Source of the DNA: a virus
Reading direction: 5' to 3' (one strand)
DNA: 29,808 nt
Virus record (IMG/VR): IMGVR_UViG_3300021962_007525
Location: 1 to 29,808 of that record
Of the stretch, positions 13,869 to 23,109 are shown one piece after another. Below the pieces are notes generated by a model, which did no database searches, was not told the DNA's origin, and saw only the letters and a program-made list of their open reading frames with translations. The position numbers and the translations under genes were made by a program. Positions within the stretch are counted from its first letter, which is position 1, and the number at the start of each line of letters is the position of its first letter.

Positions 13869-14842
13869 GAAATTTTATTGTACCAATACTTCAAAAGATC
13901 ATCTAGTGTTTTTTCAATACTATACTCTTCCTTAAAACCAGTCATTTCTACTAGATTGGTAGAGTCTCCATGTTGATAATAAATTTCATGAGGTCTCCAA
14001 AATGGATCATGAATTTTTTGTTCAACATAATCAAGACCAGAAAGTTCAATCAATTTGTCAGTAAAGAACTGCATCTTACGAGGAGTGTCTCCACAAATAT
14101 TAAATACATGATTAGTCACCTCAGGATTAATCATTGCAAGATAATATGCACGAACAGTATCTCTTACATCCATAACAACTCTAGTGGTACTAAGGTTTCC
14201 TACAAGAAGAACTTTATCTTGCATACCTTTCATCATTCGTGCGATTTGATATGCATCTGATGAAATTGAAAAAATTCTTCCTCTACGAGGTCCAGTATGA
14301 GAAAATGCCCGAGTGATAAATCCCTCTAGGAACCCATTATTAAATCTTTCTTGTAGATAAACGTCAGTAGCTGCTTTAGATGCTCCATATGGATTGGAAG
14401 GAACGATATGATCTTCCCAATGAATTTTACGTCCATCTTGACCCACATTACCATAAACCTCCGAAGTAGAGCAGAACATTACTTTACAATCGGGTTGGTG
14501 ATCTTGCAACACTTGAATAAGATTTGCACTACCAATCACGTTTGTTTCCATTGTTCCAATAGGATCAATAAAACTGGTTGGTGGATGAGACTGGGCGGCG
14601 AGATGAAATACTCCATCAAATTGATTTTCTTCAAAAACTTTTCGCATTGAGCGATAGTTTGTTAGATCTCCGTACAAAAATGTAATCGAATTATAAACAT
14701 CGTCCGGAACAACATCACGAATATCACTCTCCATTCCATTCGTGCGGCGGATTAATCCATAAACTTTATGACCTTCTTTATGAAGAAGATTTGCAAGATG
14801 CGGTCCTGCAAATCCAGTAATTCCTGTAATTAAAAATTTCAT
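13865..14842 (-). CDS. Extended SDR, GDP-mannose 4,6-dehydratase/reductase-like
   Basis: 325 residues. GITGFAGPHL is the NAD(P)-binding Gly motif, CSTSEVYG the catalytic Ser/Thr region, and YGASK gives Tyr and Lys. RAFSHTGPRRG matches the GDP-mannose dehydratase/GDP-4-keto-6-deoxymannose reductase (RMD) branch. It differs from the clear Gmd at 25389-26396, so it probably acts on a different intermediate: reduction or epimerisation of a 4-keto sugar, or a heptose. It is coupled to the heptose nucleotidyltransferase. Family sure, substrate not. Confidence 0.8.
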   Translation of the reverse strand: MKFLITGITGFAGPHLANLLHKEGHKVYGLIRRTNGMESDIRDVVPDDVYNSITFLYGDLTNYRSMRKVFEENQFDGVFHLAAQSHPPTSFIDPIGTMETNVIGSANLIQVLQDHQPDCKVMFCSTSEVYGNVGQDGRKIHWEDHIVPSNPYGASKAATDVYLQERFNNGFLEGFITRAFSHTGPRRGRIFSISSDAYQIARMMKGMQDKVLLVGNLSTTRVVMDVRDTVRAYYLAMINPEVTNHVFNICGDTPRKMQFFTDKLIELSGLDYVEQKIHDPFWRPHEIYYQHGDSTNLVEMTGFKEEYSIEKTLDDLLKYWYNKIS

Positions 14843-14844
14843 TT

Positions 14845-15573
14845 TTAGTATTTTAAGTATTCAATATTATCAAAAAGAAAAAGACCACGATCTCTATGAA
14901 TATTATACCATTTCTCTGGCATTATGCAAATACTCTTAAGATTGGGAGAATATTCTTTGATTGCAGAACTCAAATGACTAGCTCCACTACTCAAAGAAAG
15001 AAATCCATATGCAGAAGAAATTAAATCACAATACCTAAAAATACTTTCGATTTCAATATAACCATCAAATCCAATATCATAAACATTATGCTTACCATCA
15101 GAAACTTTATTTTTAAAGTATACTGATAAAAATTTTCTATCAGGATATTCATTTTTTATTTTTTCAAAAATATTTTTAAGTTGCCACTTATCATAATCTA
15201 TGCTAATACAAGAAAAATCTACAATAAAAACATCTTTCATGTCTTTATGATTTTCTGGTTCATAATAAATTTTTGGGTGAGTATTAACTGGTTTAAGTCC
15301 GTGAAGTTTTTCCCAATTCAAAATGGTATTTCCAGTGAGATTAGAATACTCAATTTCTGGAGTATCTCCCGCATTCCAAGTGCCTAATGCTCTTCCCTCA
15401 ACATATGGATTTTTACCCCAGACTAGTTCATAAATCTCAGTATTTCTGAAAGGTGCGTCTTCTAGAATGTAAGTCTTTTTTCCTTGTTGCTTTGAAAATT
15501 GTTCTGGCAGAGTAGAAAATTGTAGACTATCTCCAAGTCCGCCATGATATGCCTTTAAAAAAATGTCAGTCAT
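14845..15573 (-). CDS. Putative glycosyltransferase, GT9/heptosyltransferase-like fold
   Basis: 242 residues from ATG 15573, chosen for the ATGA overlap with the methyltransferase-like gene. LKAYHGGLGDSLQFSTLP resembles the GxGD-type start of GT9/GT-B enzymes. The C-terminal GFLSLSSGASHLSSAI looks like the nucleotide-sugar site block with a conserved Gly-Ser/His of heptosyltransferases (SxxGxxHLAAA). Similarity is at fold level only. A heptose transferase would suit the heptose genes just downstream. Confidence 0.55.
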   Translation of the reverse strand: MTDIFLKAYHGGLGDSLQFSTLPEQFSKQQGKKTYILEDAPFRNTEIYELVWGKNPYVEGRALGTWNAGDTPEIEYSNLTGNTILNWEKLHGLKPVNTHPKIYYEPENHKDMKDVFIVDFSCISIDYDKWQLKNIFEKIKNEYPDRKFLSVYFKNKVSDGKHNVYDIGFDGYIEIESIFRYCDLISSAYGFLSLSSGASHLSSAIKEYSPNLKSICIMPEKWYNIHRDRGLFLFDNIEYLKY

Positions 15574-16196
15574 AAAATCCAAACTATTTGATAACCTTCA
15601 TAAACAAGAGTTGCTCCAATATCATCCATAAAATCTTTTACATAATTTCCTTTGCCGATTTGTCCACCAGTAAAGAAAGCATCATGATCATCAACTGCAA
15701 CTATAGATCCACTCTTTAATTTATCTATTGCAGCACACAACTCCTTTACATGATGAAGTTGTGATGGATGTGGATTGTTTTTTTCAATATCATAAGAATC
15801 CAAATATAAGAAATCAATTTTTCTTTTTTTAGGAAGGTCCCATAAAAATTTAACAGAGTCTGAGCAAAAAACTTTTGTTTTAGAAGAAACAAGACTAGAA
15901 CAGTGATCTACATTTGCTTGACTTATATCTACCGAATTTACCTCTCCATCATAGTAATTTATAAACTGATCAAAAATATACGTAGATGCACCATCATCTC
16001 CAAAAGCAAGGTGTCCATGATCTGCTCTTGTAGTTCCAGTTTCTACAATATAAAAAGTCTTATCTTTTTTTTGCTCTAGCAATTCAAATATTTTCAAAAA
16101 ACTATCAGCCCTATTTCTAACAGGATTATTAAGACTTCCGGGCGTTTTCATTTTTTCAAAATATTCAAGTTTGAAAATATCGGAAAAATTATTCAT
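15570..16196 (-). CDS. Class I SAM-methyltransferase-like protein
   Basis: 208 residues. FYIVETGTTR is a motif I-like Gly-poor variant, GEVNSVDIS gives the acidic residue of motif II, and KIDFLYLDSYD and SIVAVDDHD match the later strands of class I methyltransferases in sugar clusters (Methyltransf_24-like). It may methylate a glycan. The weakened SAM motif (ETGTTR rather than ExGxGxG) leaves activity in doubt. ATGA-coupled on the downstream side and starts 3 nt from the GT2 gene end. Confidence 0.6.
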   Translation of the reverse strand: MNNFSDIFKLEYFEKMKTPGSLNNPVRNRADSFLKIFELLEQKKDKTFYIVETGTTRADHGHLAFGDDGASTYIFDQFINYYDGEVNSVDISQANVDHCSSLVSSKTKVFCSDSVKFLWDLPKKRKIDFLYLDSYDIEKNNPHPSQLHHVKELCAAIDKLKSGSIVAVDDHDAFFTGGQIGKGNYVKDFMDDIGATLVYEGYQIVWIL

Positions 16197-17023
16197 TTTA
16201 AAACTCTATCCTCGTCATGTTTTTCAAAGAAAATAATATCTGAATGTCGATCAAAAACTATTCTACTATTTTTATGATGTGCTCTCAACAACCAAGGTGC
16301 AGGGTTTTTTCCATCTGGACGGGTTCCACCCCAAGCATGATCGCAATCATATTCAATCCAATATGCCCCAACTACTTTTCCTAGTTCTTTAAAGGCACGA
16401 TAACAAAGATCTGCATCATCCTGGTCTTGAGGAGAAAAAATCTCATCAAAATAATCTAATTTAATCAGGTCTGCATGATCAATCATAAGTGGACCTCGAT
16501 TAACATTATTTCTAACTGCAAAAATATTTCTACTCAAACCTTCATCGCTATTGATGTGAGATTCGTATGTAAAGATATCACTCCAGCAATTATCTATTTT
16601 AGAGTCTTCATCTACAGATAAATTTACATGAACACTATTATGATTAAACCTATAGTTAAATGCAGATCGGGCAGTTACTGCAAAAACATCAATAAACTCG
16701 TCAAATGGTTTTTCCAGTCTTTGGTTCCATCCAAGTTCCTTTATAACCATATCATCTTGAACGATGATTACTTTATCACCCTCACAAACTTTAAGACCAG
16801 CATTATTTGCCTTTGTTTCAAAGACATCTGGAGTGAAAACAATCTTTGTTTTAATGTTTGGATTTTCTTTTACAAATTCATTAAGAGATTGTTCAGAATT
16901 ATCAGTGCATCCATCAAGAACAACAACCAGTTCATAATCTCCTAAAGTATTATCCTTAATACCATTCAATACTAAAGGTAAAAGCCAATCTTTATTGTGA
17001 ACAGTTAATACTATGCTATGCAT
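16193..17023 (-). CDS. Glycosyltransferase family 2
   Basis: 276 residues from ATG 17023; GGAG lies 5 nt upstream, and the longer frame begins at a poor TTG. SIVLTVHNKDWLLPLVLNGI is the typical GT2 start with the uridine-binding Asp later in VVLDGCTDNS. IIVQDDMVI is the DxD-type metal site. QDQDDADLCYRA is the catalytic ED-type block. It transfers a sugar from an NDP donor, acceptor unknown. It overlaps the downstream methyltransferase-like gene by 4 nt. Confidence 0.88.
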   Translation of the reverse strand: MHSIVLTVHNKDWLLPLVLNGIKDNTLGDYELVVVLDGCTDNSEQSLNEFVKENPNIKTKIVFTPDVFETKANNAGLKVCEGDKVIIVQDDMVIKELGWNQRLEKPFDEFIDVFAVTARSAFNYRFNHNSVHVNLSVDEDSKIDNCWSDIFTYESHINSDEGLSRNIFAVRNNVNRGPLMIDHADLIKLDYFDEIFSPQDQDDADLCYRAFKELGKVVGAYWIEYDCDHAWGGTRPDGKNPAPWLLRAHHKNSRIVFDRHSDIIFFEKHDEDRVLK

Positions 17024-17760
17024 CCCATCTCCCCCCAATTATATGAACCATTAGAATATTCTTCACCATCTTTATGAAGTAAGACATTCCACTGAATAAA
17101 GTTTCTAACTCCACTATGACCAACTACCCTAGGAAGATCATACTTCAATTGAAGATTGGTTATGATGCTTTGATCATGCCGATGATCTTGAAACCCCTCA
17201 AAATTTTCTAATCCGCACTGATTGGGAATATCAGTAACTATTCTTTCATCGCAACAATATTTTAAAAACTCATTGAGAAGATTAATATTATATTCAGTCT
17301 TTTTAAAGGCCATAAAACCATCTTCAAGTTGAATAGCATCCCAATACTTTTCACTATCACAATTCATATAATAAAAACAGTCTCTTTTAGTAAACCATTT
17401 ATGCACACCTGTATGATTTTGGGATAGGAAATATTGATCATTTACTTTCATATAGTCACGAATACACTGATCAATTCCTGGAAAAGGAACATCACCACAA
17501 TCCATATAAACAATTACATCACCCTCTTCGACATGATTAAATGCTTCTAAAATGATGTAAGGTTTCCATATTGCATAACCAGCAAGGCGATCTCTATCAA
17601 GAATTTTTTTATTTTGATTGTAGAAATCAGTTTCTAATAACCACTCTTTAGTAAATGGAATTGCAGCATCAAATAGTTTATTGCCTAAAACATGCTGTAT
17701 TAATTTTTCTTGATGTTCTCTGTAATTTAAATCAGAATAATTTATATAAACTAATTTCAT
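17011..17760 (-). CDS. GT-A-like glycosyltransferase, uncharacterised family
   Basis: 249 residues. RLAGYAIWKPYIILEAF and GDVIVYMDCGD, with an acidic DxGD site, match a family of uncharacterised glycosyltransferases found in capsule and phage glycan clusters. LEDGFMAFKKTE and an HDQSIIT block follow, as in mannosyl/hexosyltransferases with a late Asp. The ATG forms an ATGA overlap with the preceding gene. Role in the glycan pathway is sure only at family level. Confidence 0.7.
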   Translation of the reverse strand: MKLVYINYSDLNYREHQEKLIQHVLGNKLFDAAIPFTKEWLLETDFYNQNKKILDRDRLAGYAIWKPYIILEAFNHVEEGDVIVYMDCGDVPFPGIDQCIRDYMKVNDQYFLSQNHTGVHKWFTKRDCFYYMNCDSEKYWDAIQLEDGFMAFKKTEYNINLLNEFLKYCCDERIVTDIPNQCGLENFEGFQDHRHDQSIITNLQLKYDLPRVVGHSGVRNFIQWNVLLHKDGEEYSNGSYNWGEMGCIA

Positions 17761-18638
17761 TTTTTCCTCTCCTTTACATACTCTTGATTTTCGTAGTATG
17801 TAATAAGTTCTTCTTTAGATAAATTTTTAAGGTGTTCCCAAAGATTGTTATTATTTTGCATATGAGGGTTATGATACCAAGAATTTTGAGTTCTTTCATG
17901 CTCTAAGTGATATGCATGATTATCAACTCTTCCAATATTGTAACCCAAAGTTTTCCATCTATGATGTCTTTCTACATCTTCTGGAGCATAAGCAATAAAA
18001 CCCTCATTCTCTAGATAACCGTCAATATAAACTTGACGATTAAAAAACTGAACCATTCCATATTCTGCCCACCCAAGACCTTGATGACTTTCATAATGAA
18101 AATACTTATCATCAAAACATTCGCAATTATAATTTGATTGAATGAATTGACTTACAAAACTATTTTTTTCAAAATTATCCATATCATCTTGAGTTTCAAT
18201 AGTAAAATCAAGAACTACTTTCCTTTCCCCATAGTTGCCAAATCTGTATGGGTAGACCACATCATATTCTCCGTTAAGCATTTTGTTAGACTTGATGTAA
18301 GTGCTTACAGGAAGAATAATATCTGTGTCATAATTAACAACTATTTCTGTAGTTGCACTTAAAATCATATCATTAAGAACCTTTGTACGATGAAAAGAAT
18401 CATCTGTTCTAGTTTCTTCTTCAAAAATATGAATTAAATTGGAGGTATCTACAAGTCTTTTAATTACAGGCAATGCATAAGTTTCAAACCTATGCTCAGA
18501 ATCCACTTCCTTAATTAATACATTAGTATCAAAATGATGTAAAAGATAGGCAGTAGAAATAATTACATTTCTAAGCCTATCTCCAGTATCAATTCTTAAA
18601 GGAATTATGAATGTTGTATCTTTTAAATTAGTTTTCAT
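17757..18638 (-). CDS. Glycosyltransferase (GT2/galactosyltransferase-like GT-A fold)
   Basis: 293 residues. TFIIPLRIDTGDRLRN at the start is like GT2 and galactosyltransferase N-terminal domains. VVNYDTDIILPVS contains the DxD metal site. GYLENEGFIAYAPEDVERHHR fits the Asn-Glu-x-F...ED-E catalytic segment of galactosyltransferase C-terminal domains. The tail is Asn/His-rich then charged. Start overlaps the upstream gene stop by 11 nt. Confidence 0.78.
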   Translation of the reverse strand: MKTNLKDTTFIIPLRIDTGDRLRNVIISTAYLLHHFDTNVLIKEVDSEHRFETYALPVIKRLVDTSNLIHIFEEETRTDDSFHRTKVLNDMILSATTEIVVNYDTDIILPVSTYIKSNKMLNGEYDVVYPYRFGNYGERKVVLDFTIETQDDMDNFEKNSFVSQFIQSNYNCECFDDKYFHYESHQGLGWAEYGMVQFFNRQVYIDGYLENEGFIAYAPEDVERHHRWKTLGYNIGRVDNHAYHLEHERTQNSWYHNPHMQNNNNLWEHLKNLSKEELITYYENQEYVKERKK

Positions 18639-19437
18639 TAATCATTCTCCACTCTTCGGGAAACAAATCTTTTGTTGATTTATCGCTGTTGTTGGGCCCG
18701 AACCATTTATCTGGATATAATACCACTTTATTTTTATTATCGCAAAGCCAAGCACCCCACCAGGAAAAAGTAGAGTTAGCAATTATAAAGTCAGAGCACT
18801 TTGACATTATACAAAGATCGACATAAGAATTATTTGTTTCACAAACTAAAAACCTATCGTCAGCAAATAATTCTTGTTCTTTACACCATCGAGTATCATC
18901 AGAAAATATTACTACCTGACGATTACTTTCAAATTGCGATAAAGCAGTTCTATAATAATCAAGAGAAAGATTATAGTGATTTGCAGAGTTGATTAAAAAA
19001 TCTCCGCGTCTGATATGAAGAGCAATTGGATTATCAAACATATCTTTAATTTCTTCATATGAACTAAGAAATTCTTCCTTAAAAGAAAAATCACTTCTTA
19101 TTTCAGTTTCAATATGTTTGAAATATTTTTCAGTTTGAAAATATCCAATCAAACATGAGTTATCAGGACAGTTGTTGAACAACTCAGAATCAAATGAAAA
19201 ATTTGCTTCTTGAATATTATTAGATGTATTTACATACCCAAAAGTGTTTTTGTTTAAGTCAAATACATCTAAAAGTTCTATTCGCAATTTATTTCCCAAA
19301 CCATCATCAACTACTTCTTGATGGTTTGGAATACAAAATTCATAATTTTTATTTCTGGCAATTCCTTTTAATGCGGCATATTGGAACATTTGATTTCCAA
19401 GTTGCCCCATTTTACCAAGATAGTTTAATCCAATCAT
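18628..19437 (-). CDS. GT11 alpha-1,2-fucosyltransferase-like enzyme (copy 1)
   Basis: 269 residues from ATG 19437 (MIGLNYLGKMGQLGNQMFQYAA); the frame extends 34 codons further but into the paralogue. GQLGNQMFQYAAL, HIRRGDF (141-147), FSDDTRWCK and NSTFSWWGAWL are the diagnostic GT11 blocks for GDP-fucose and alpha-1,2 linkage. GT11 members also include transferases of the related 3,6-dideoxy sugar colitose, relevant given the ColD-like gene nearby. It is a tandem duplicate of the upstream gene, overlapping it by 26 nt. Confidence 0.9.
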   Translation of the reverse strand: MIGLNYLGKMGQLGNQMFQYAALKGIARNKNYEFCIPNHQEVVDDGLGNKLRIELLDVFDLNKNTFGYVNTSNNIQEANFSFDSELFNNCPDNSCLIGYFQTEKYFKHIETEIRSDFSFKEEFLSSYEEIKDMFDNPIALHIRRGDFLINSANHYNLSLDYYRTALSQFESNRQVVIFSDDTRWCKEQELFADDRFLVCETNNSYVDLCIMSKCSDFIIANSTFSWWGAWLCDNKNKVVLYPDKWFGPNNSDKSTKDLFPEEWRMINEN

Positions 19438-20257
19438 CGGGAAGCAAATCTTTTGTATTATTCTTAATGGAAAGTTTGGGACCAAACCAAGGATTTGGAG
19501 CAACGACTGCTCTAGTTCTATTCTTTTGCAGCCAGGCACCCCACCAACTCAAAGTACTTGGAGAAATAATAGCACCGTCACAGAGGCTCATTAAGCACAA
19601 ATCAGTATAAGGAATGAAAGAATTTCTTGCCACACCATCACCTTCTACACATTTATGAGAGTATTGTTGAACGTTTTCATTAATCAAAAATTTATCACCA
19701 GAGAAAAACTCTTGTTCCTTACACCAATTGACATCATCGGAACAAATTAGAACATTAACATCATCATCAAAATTCTCAAGTGCAGACTTGTAATAATCAA
19801 AAGTAGGAATAGGATGATAATCTTCTCTGCCTACATTGTCTCCACGACGAACATGAAGAAAAATAATCTTTTCATATTGATCAATGAACTCTTTGCAAGG
19901 ATTTAGAATTCCATCAATAAATTCAAAATCTTCGCGAATTTCATTTTCAATGTGTTTAAAATATTTTTCACTCTGAAGATACCCGTCTAGATTTATATTG
20001 TCTGGACAGGTATCAAACAGTTCTTCATCAAAATGAAAATGCGATTCATCTTTCGTCGGGAAAGGAACAATTCCAATATTTTTTAAATGTTTTAATTTGA
20101 ATGGATGATGAATTCCATAGTTTGCATGGGTTTCATACTCATCTGGAGGAATAGTCCACTCATATCCATGTTTTGCAGCAATTCCTCTAAGTGCTGCATA
20201 TTGAAATAGTTGATTACCAAATCTACCATTTGTACCGAGTCTGTTATATCCTATCAT
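19412..20257 (-). CDS. GT11 alpha-1,2-fucosyltransferase-like enzyme (copy 2)
   Basis: 281 residues. GRFGNQLFQYAAL, HVRRGD (135-140), CSDDVNWCKEQ and SPSTLSWWGAWL give a full set of GT11 motifs. It shares the start MIG.N.LG, YLQSEKYFKHIE and the DLLPDDW ending with copy 1, so the pair arose by duplication and then diverged, probably toward different acceptors. An ATGA overlap joins it to the nucleotide-sugar dehydrogenase. Confidence 0.9.
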   Translation of the reverse strand: MIGYNRLGTNGRFGNQLFQYAALRGIAAKHGYEWTIPPDEYETHANYGIHHPFKLKHLKNIGIVPFPTKDESHFHFDEELFDTCPDNINLDGYLQSEKYFKHIENEIREDFEFIDGILNPCKEFIDQYEKIIFLHVRRGDNVGREDYHPIPTFDYYKSALENFDDDVNVLICSDDVNWCKEQEFFSGDKFLINENVQQYSHKCVEGDGVARNSFIPYTDLCLMSLCDGAIISPSTLSWWGAWLQKNRTRAVVAPNPWFGPKLSIKNNTKDLLPDDWIKLSW

Positions 20258-21417
20258 AGATTTACAATGAAAATAGGTTCTGTAATATTTTTAATGTCAT
20301 CAACAAACTTAACTCTGTCTCCATATTTTTCATTTAGATAATCATAAACTTCATTAAAAATTCGTTTATCATTATGAATGTAAACAGAATGTCCAAGTTC
20401 TAAAAGATCAATACAAAGTCTATACTGCTGACTTTCTGTTAGAATGTCAGTACCTTTCTTATAGGTAATATAATCAAAATAAAAAGGTTTGTGATTTTTG
20501 TTTATTTTATTGTAAAAGTCACAAACAAAACTTGCATGTTGATTATTAATTTCATCAGTGACAGTACCTAGATTATAATCTAATCCAAGGTTTTTTGCAA
20601 ATGCAGCAAATGCTCTATTATCTCTTGGTAAGCAAGGTCCACCATATCCTAAACCATAGTTAAGATATTTTCTACCGATTCTAGTATCAGTTCCAATTGC
20701 AGTAAGAACTCCAATAACTTCATCGCCACAACCAGAAAGATTAAGAACGTCTCCAAGCATATTGGCATAACTAATTTTTGTTGTCAGGAAGCAATTAACT
20801 GCAATTTTTGTAATCTCGGCAGCAGTTGTTGACATTGTACAAACAATTGCTCGGTTAACTTGGATTTTCTTATAGAGACCTTTGATATCCGAAATAGTTT
20901 TATCATCACTGTCAACTCTAGGATCTACACCAAGAAGAACCATATCAGCATTACGAAGATCATTGATAATAGATCCTTGTGCAATAAATTCTGGATTATA
21001 AAAAACCTTTATATTACTTGGGAGATTTTTTCTAAAGTTATCACAATCTCCAGGATTTACAGTACACCCAACAACAAAATATTTTTTATCTCTAATATTT
21101 TCTTCATTGAAATTTTCAACGATACTCCAAACAGAAGAAACATCATATGAACCATCTTCCAGAGAAGGAGTGGCTACCAATGTGTAAATTAAATCACATT
21201 CACGAATTACTTCTTTGTTGTCGGTAGTTGCTCTGAAATTTTTAGCAACTTTCAAAAGACTTTGAACTTCTGGTTCGTTAGTTACAATATCTCTATTATT
21301 AAGACTTTCGACATAATCTTCTCTAATGTCAGAAACAAGAACATCATATCCTGCTGCTTCACAAAGAAGAGCAAAGCAAATACCAAGTCTTCCTGCACCA
21401 ATTACTCCAATTTTCAT
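20254..21417 (-). CDS. UDP-glucose/GDP-mannose dehydrogenase family enzyme (UDP-glucose 6-dehydrogenase-like)
   Basis: 387 residues, the size of E. coli Ugd (388). GVIGAGRLG is the N-terminal NAD site, YNPEFIAQGS and the LG.DPR block are the middle signatures, and YGLGYGGPCLPRDN carries the catalytic Cys. The C-terminal third is a Rossmann-like UDP-binding domain. These enzymes oxidise an NDP-hexose twice to the uronate, using two NAD per sugar. The exact sugar (UDP-glucose or GDP-mannose) cannot be fixed by eye. Coupled by ATGA on both sides, directly following the NAD synthetase gene. Confidence 0.88.
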   Translation of the reverse strand: MKIGVIGAGRLGICFALLCEAAGYDVLVSDIREDYVESLNNRDIVTNEPEVQSLLKVAKNFRATTDNKEVIRECDLIYTLVATPSLEDGSYDVSSVWSIVENFNEENIRDKKYFVVGCTVNPGDCDNFRKNLPSNIKVFYNPEFIAQGSIINDLRNADMVLLGVDPRVDSDDKTISDIKGLYKKIQVNRAIVCTMSTTAAEITKIAVNCFLTTKISYANMLGDVLNLSGCGDEVIGVLTAIGTDTRIGRKYLNYGLGYGGPCLPRDNRAFAAFAKNLGLDYNLGTVTDEINNQHASFVCDFYNKINKNHKPFYFDYITYKKGTDILTESQQYRLCIDLLELGHSVYIHNDKRIFNEVYDYLNEKYGDRVKFVDDIKNITEPIFIVNL

Positions 21418-22175
21418 AGTTTAAACGTGGGGATGGGTTCCATTTTGTGTTTGTTTTGATTATTAAATTTTAGCAGAATTTCAACTGCAGGTCCAGTTCC
21501 GCTTTCCATTGCTTCTTCAAGTTCAGCATAAGATGCACCAATCTGATCTTCATCAGATCTACTATCTTCCCAAAGACCATCCGTAGGAGGAGCATCAATG
21601 ATACGTTGATCTACGCCAAGATACTTCCCAAGTTCCCATACTTCGGTTTTGTAAAGATCTGCGATGGGAGCAATGTCAACTCCACCGTCACCATATTTAG
21701 TATAAAATCCTACACCATAATCTTCAACCTTATTGCCAGTTCCAACAACAATACCACCAACAGTACCTGCTACTTGGTATAAAGTCACCATACGAAGACG
21801 AGACTTTGTGTTTGCATTGGTCAATTGATTTGAGGTATATTCTCCCTTACCTGTCCAAAAATCAAATGAATTTAAAAATTGATCATATGCAGTGGTAAGA
21901 TCGATTCTAATCTTAGTGACATTTGAATAATTCTTCTCAAGAAAATCACTGTAATCATCAGAAAGAGTATCATTTTTTGCACTAGAATGCAAAGGCATTG
22001 ATAAAACGTAGGTTGGCAAACCAGTTTCTGCACAAAGAGTGGATACTACAGCAGAATCAATTCCACCAGACACTCCAACAACAAAAGATTTAATGCCTGG
22101 ATTTTTTACAACATAGTCGCCCAACCATTTTACAATGTTATCTTTAACTTCTTTATAATTTGAAATTCTATTCAT
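21414..22175 (-). CDS. nadE: NAD+ synthetase, ammonia-dependent type
   Basis: 253 residues. VVGVSGGIDSAVVST is the ATP pyrophosphatase P-loop, and GTGNKVEDYGVGFYTKYGDG with PIADLYKTEVWELGKYL are NadE hallmarks. It converts nicotinate adenine dinucleotide plus ammonia and ATP to NAD+. The N-terminal glutaminase (nitrilase) domain found in many cyanobacterial NadE enzymes is absent, so it would depend on free ammonia. It lies inside the sugar cluster beside an NAD-consuming dehydrogenase. It may support NAD supply for the sugar oxidations or counter NAD depletion during infection. Confidence 0.9.
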   Translation of the reverse strand: MNRISNYKEVKDNIVKWLGDYVVKNPGIKSFVVGVSGGIDSAVVSTLCAETGLPTYVLSMPLHSSAKNDTLSDDYSDFLEKNYSNVTKIRIDLTTAYDQFLNSFDFWTGKGEYTSNQLTNANTKSRLRMVTLYQVAGTVGGIVVGTGNKVEDYGVGFYTKYGDGGVDIAPIADLYKTEVWELGKYLGVDQRIIDAPPTDGLWEDSRSDEDQIGASYAELEEAMESGTGPAVEILLKFNNQNKHKMEPIPTFKL

Positions 22176-23107
22176 TGTTCTTGATTAATTTTATTAATAG
22201 TTTCTAAAAAGTTTTTAACTACACTAAAGTAAGTCCCTTTAGATTTTGCAAATATTTTCCCTTGCTTTTGTTTTTCTAAGCGGGCTTCTTCATTGTTTAG
22301 ATAATACTCAACTTTTTCTTCTAAGTCAGTATAACTTGTTACAAGAACTGCTGCACCATCAGTTGCATCAACTGCCATGGGACAATCAGTTAACACAATG
22401 CATCCATAGGCAACTCCTTCAAAAACTCTTTCTGTTGGCATACCATTTTCTACAGCATGATCAGAATTAAATCCTAAACAAATTTTAGAATCTAGAAATA
22501 CTTTTTGAAGTCTAGTTTCTTCGTCCAGGAATGGTGGATAGTAATGAATGAAGCAATTATACTTTTCACTTAATTTTTTAGACCAATCAACTTTATATCC
22601 ACATCCACAAAATCCACAATCGTAGACATCTGTTCTCTTTTCCCAGAGATCATCCAGGGTATCTGGATGAGCGCCTGCAGAAAAAGGAAGTGGAACATAA
22701 TTAGGAAGATCAATATAATCTTGAAAATTTTGTCCTAGAACATCAATATTAGGTTTTCGATAATATTCACCTGTAAAAATACTTTTCTTAAATGGAAAAG
22801 TATCTCCTGCATACAGGACACTCAGTACATTTTGGAATGACCAAAAAATCCAGGTAGACTTAGAAAACTTTTCAGACAAAAATTGAAAATCATTTTTCCA
22901 AGTTGGTCTACGATGATCATAAAAATTATCGCACAAAAAGAAAATTTGATCTTCAGAATCTTCTAATTCATTGAAGGTTTCAAAACTTGTAATTTCTCTA
23001 CACTCCAGACCATGATATGAAAAAGTATTAATAAACTTTAAATTAAAAAGATAATTAGTACCAACACTAGGATACTCTGGAGTGTTTACCAGGTATATTT
23101 TTTTCAT
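22172..23107 (-). CDS. Glycosyltransferase, GT-B (GT1/GT4-like)
   Basis: 311 residues from ATG 23107 (MKKIYLVNTPEYPSVG), two bases after the epimerase stop; a TTG 6 nt earlier is less likely. The C-terminal half carries MPTERVFEGVAYGCIVLTD, the nucleotide-sugar loop of Glyco_trans_1_2/CgeB-like enzymes with the E...G pattern. The N-terminal half looks like a Rossmann-like acceptor domain with several Trp and Tyr. Donor unknown. Confidence 0.78.
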   Translation of the reverse strand: MKKIYLVNTPEYPSVGTNYLFNLKFINTFSYHGLECREITSFETFNELEDSEDQIFFLCDNFYDHRRPTWKNDFQFLSEKFSKSTWIFWSFQNVLSVLYAGDTFPFKKSIFTGEYYRKPNIDVLGQNFQDYIDLPNYVPLPFSAGAHPDTLDDLWEKRTDVYDCGFCGCGYKVDWSKKLSEKYNCFIHYYPPFLDEETRLQKVFLDSKICLGFNSDHAVENGMPTERVFEGVAYGCIVLTDCPMAVDATDGAAVLVTSYTDLEEKVEYYLNNEEARLEKQKQGKIFAKSKGTYFSVVKNFLETINKINQEQ

Positions 23108-23109
23108 TT

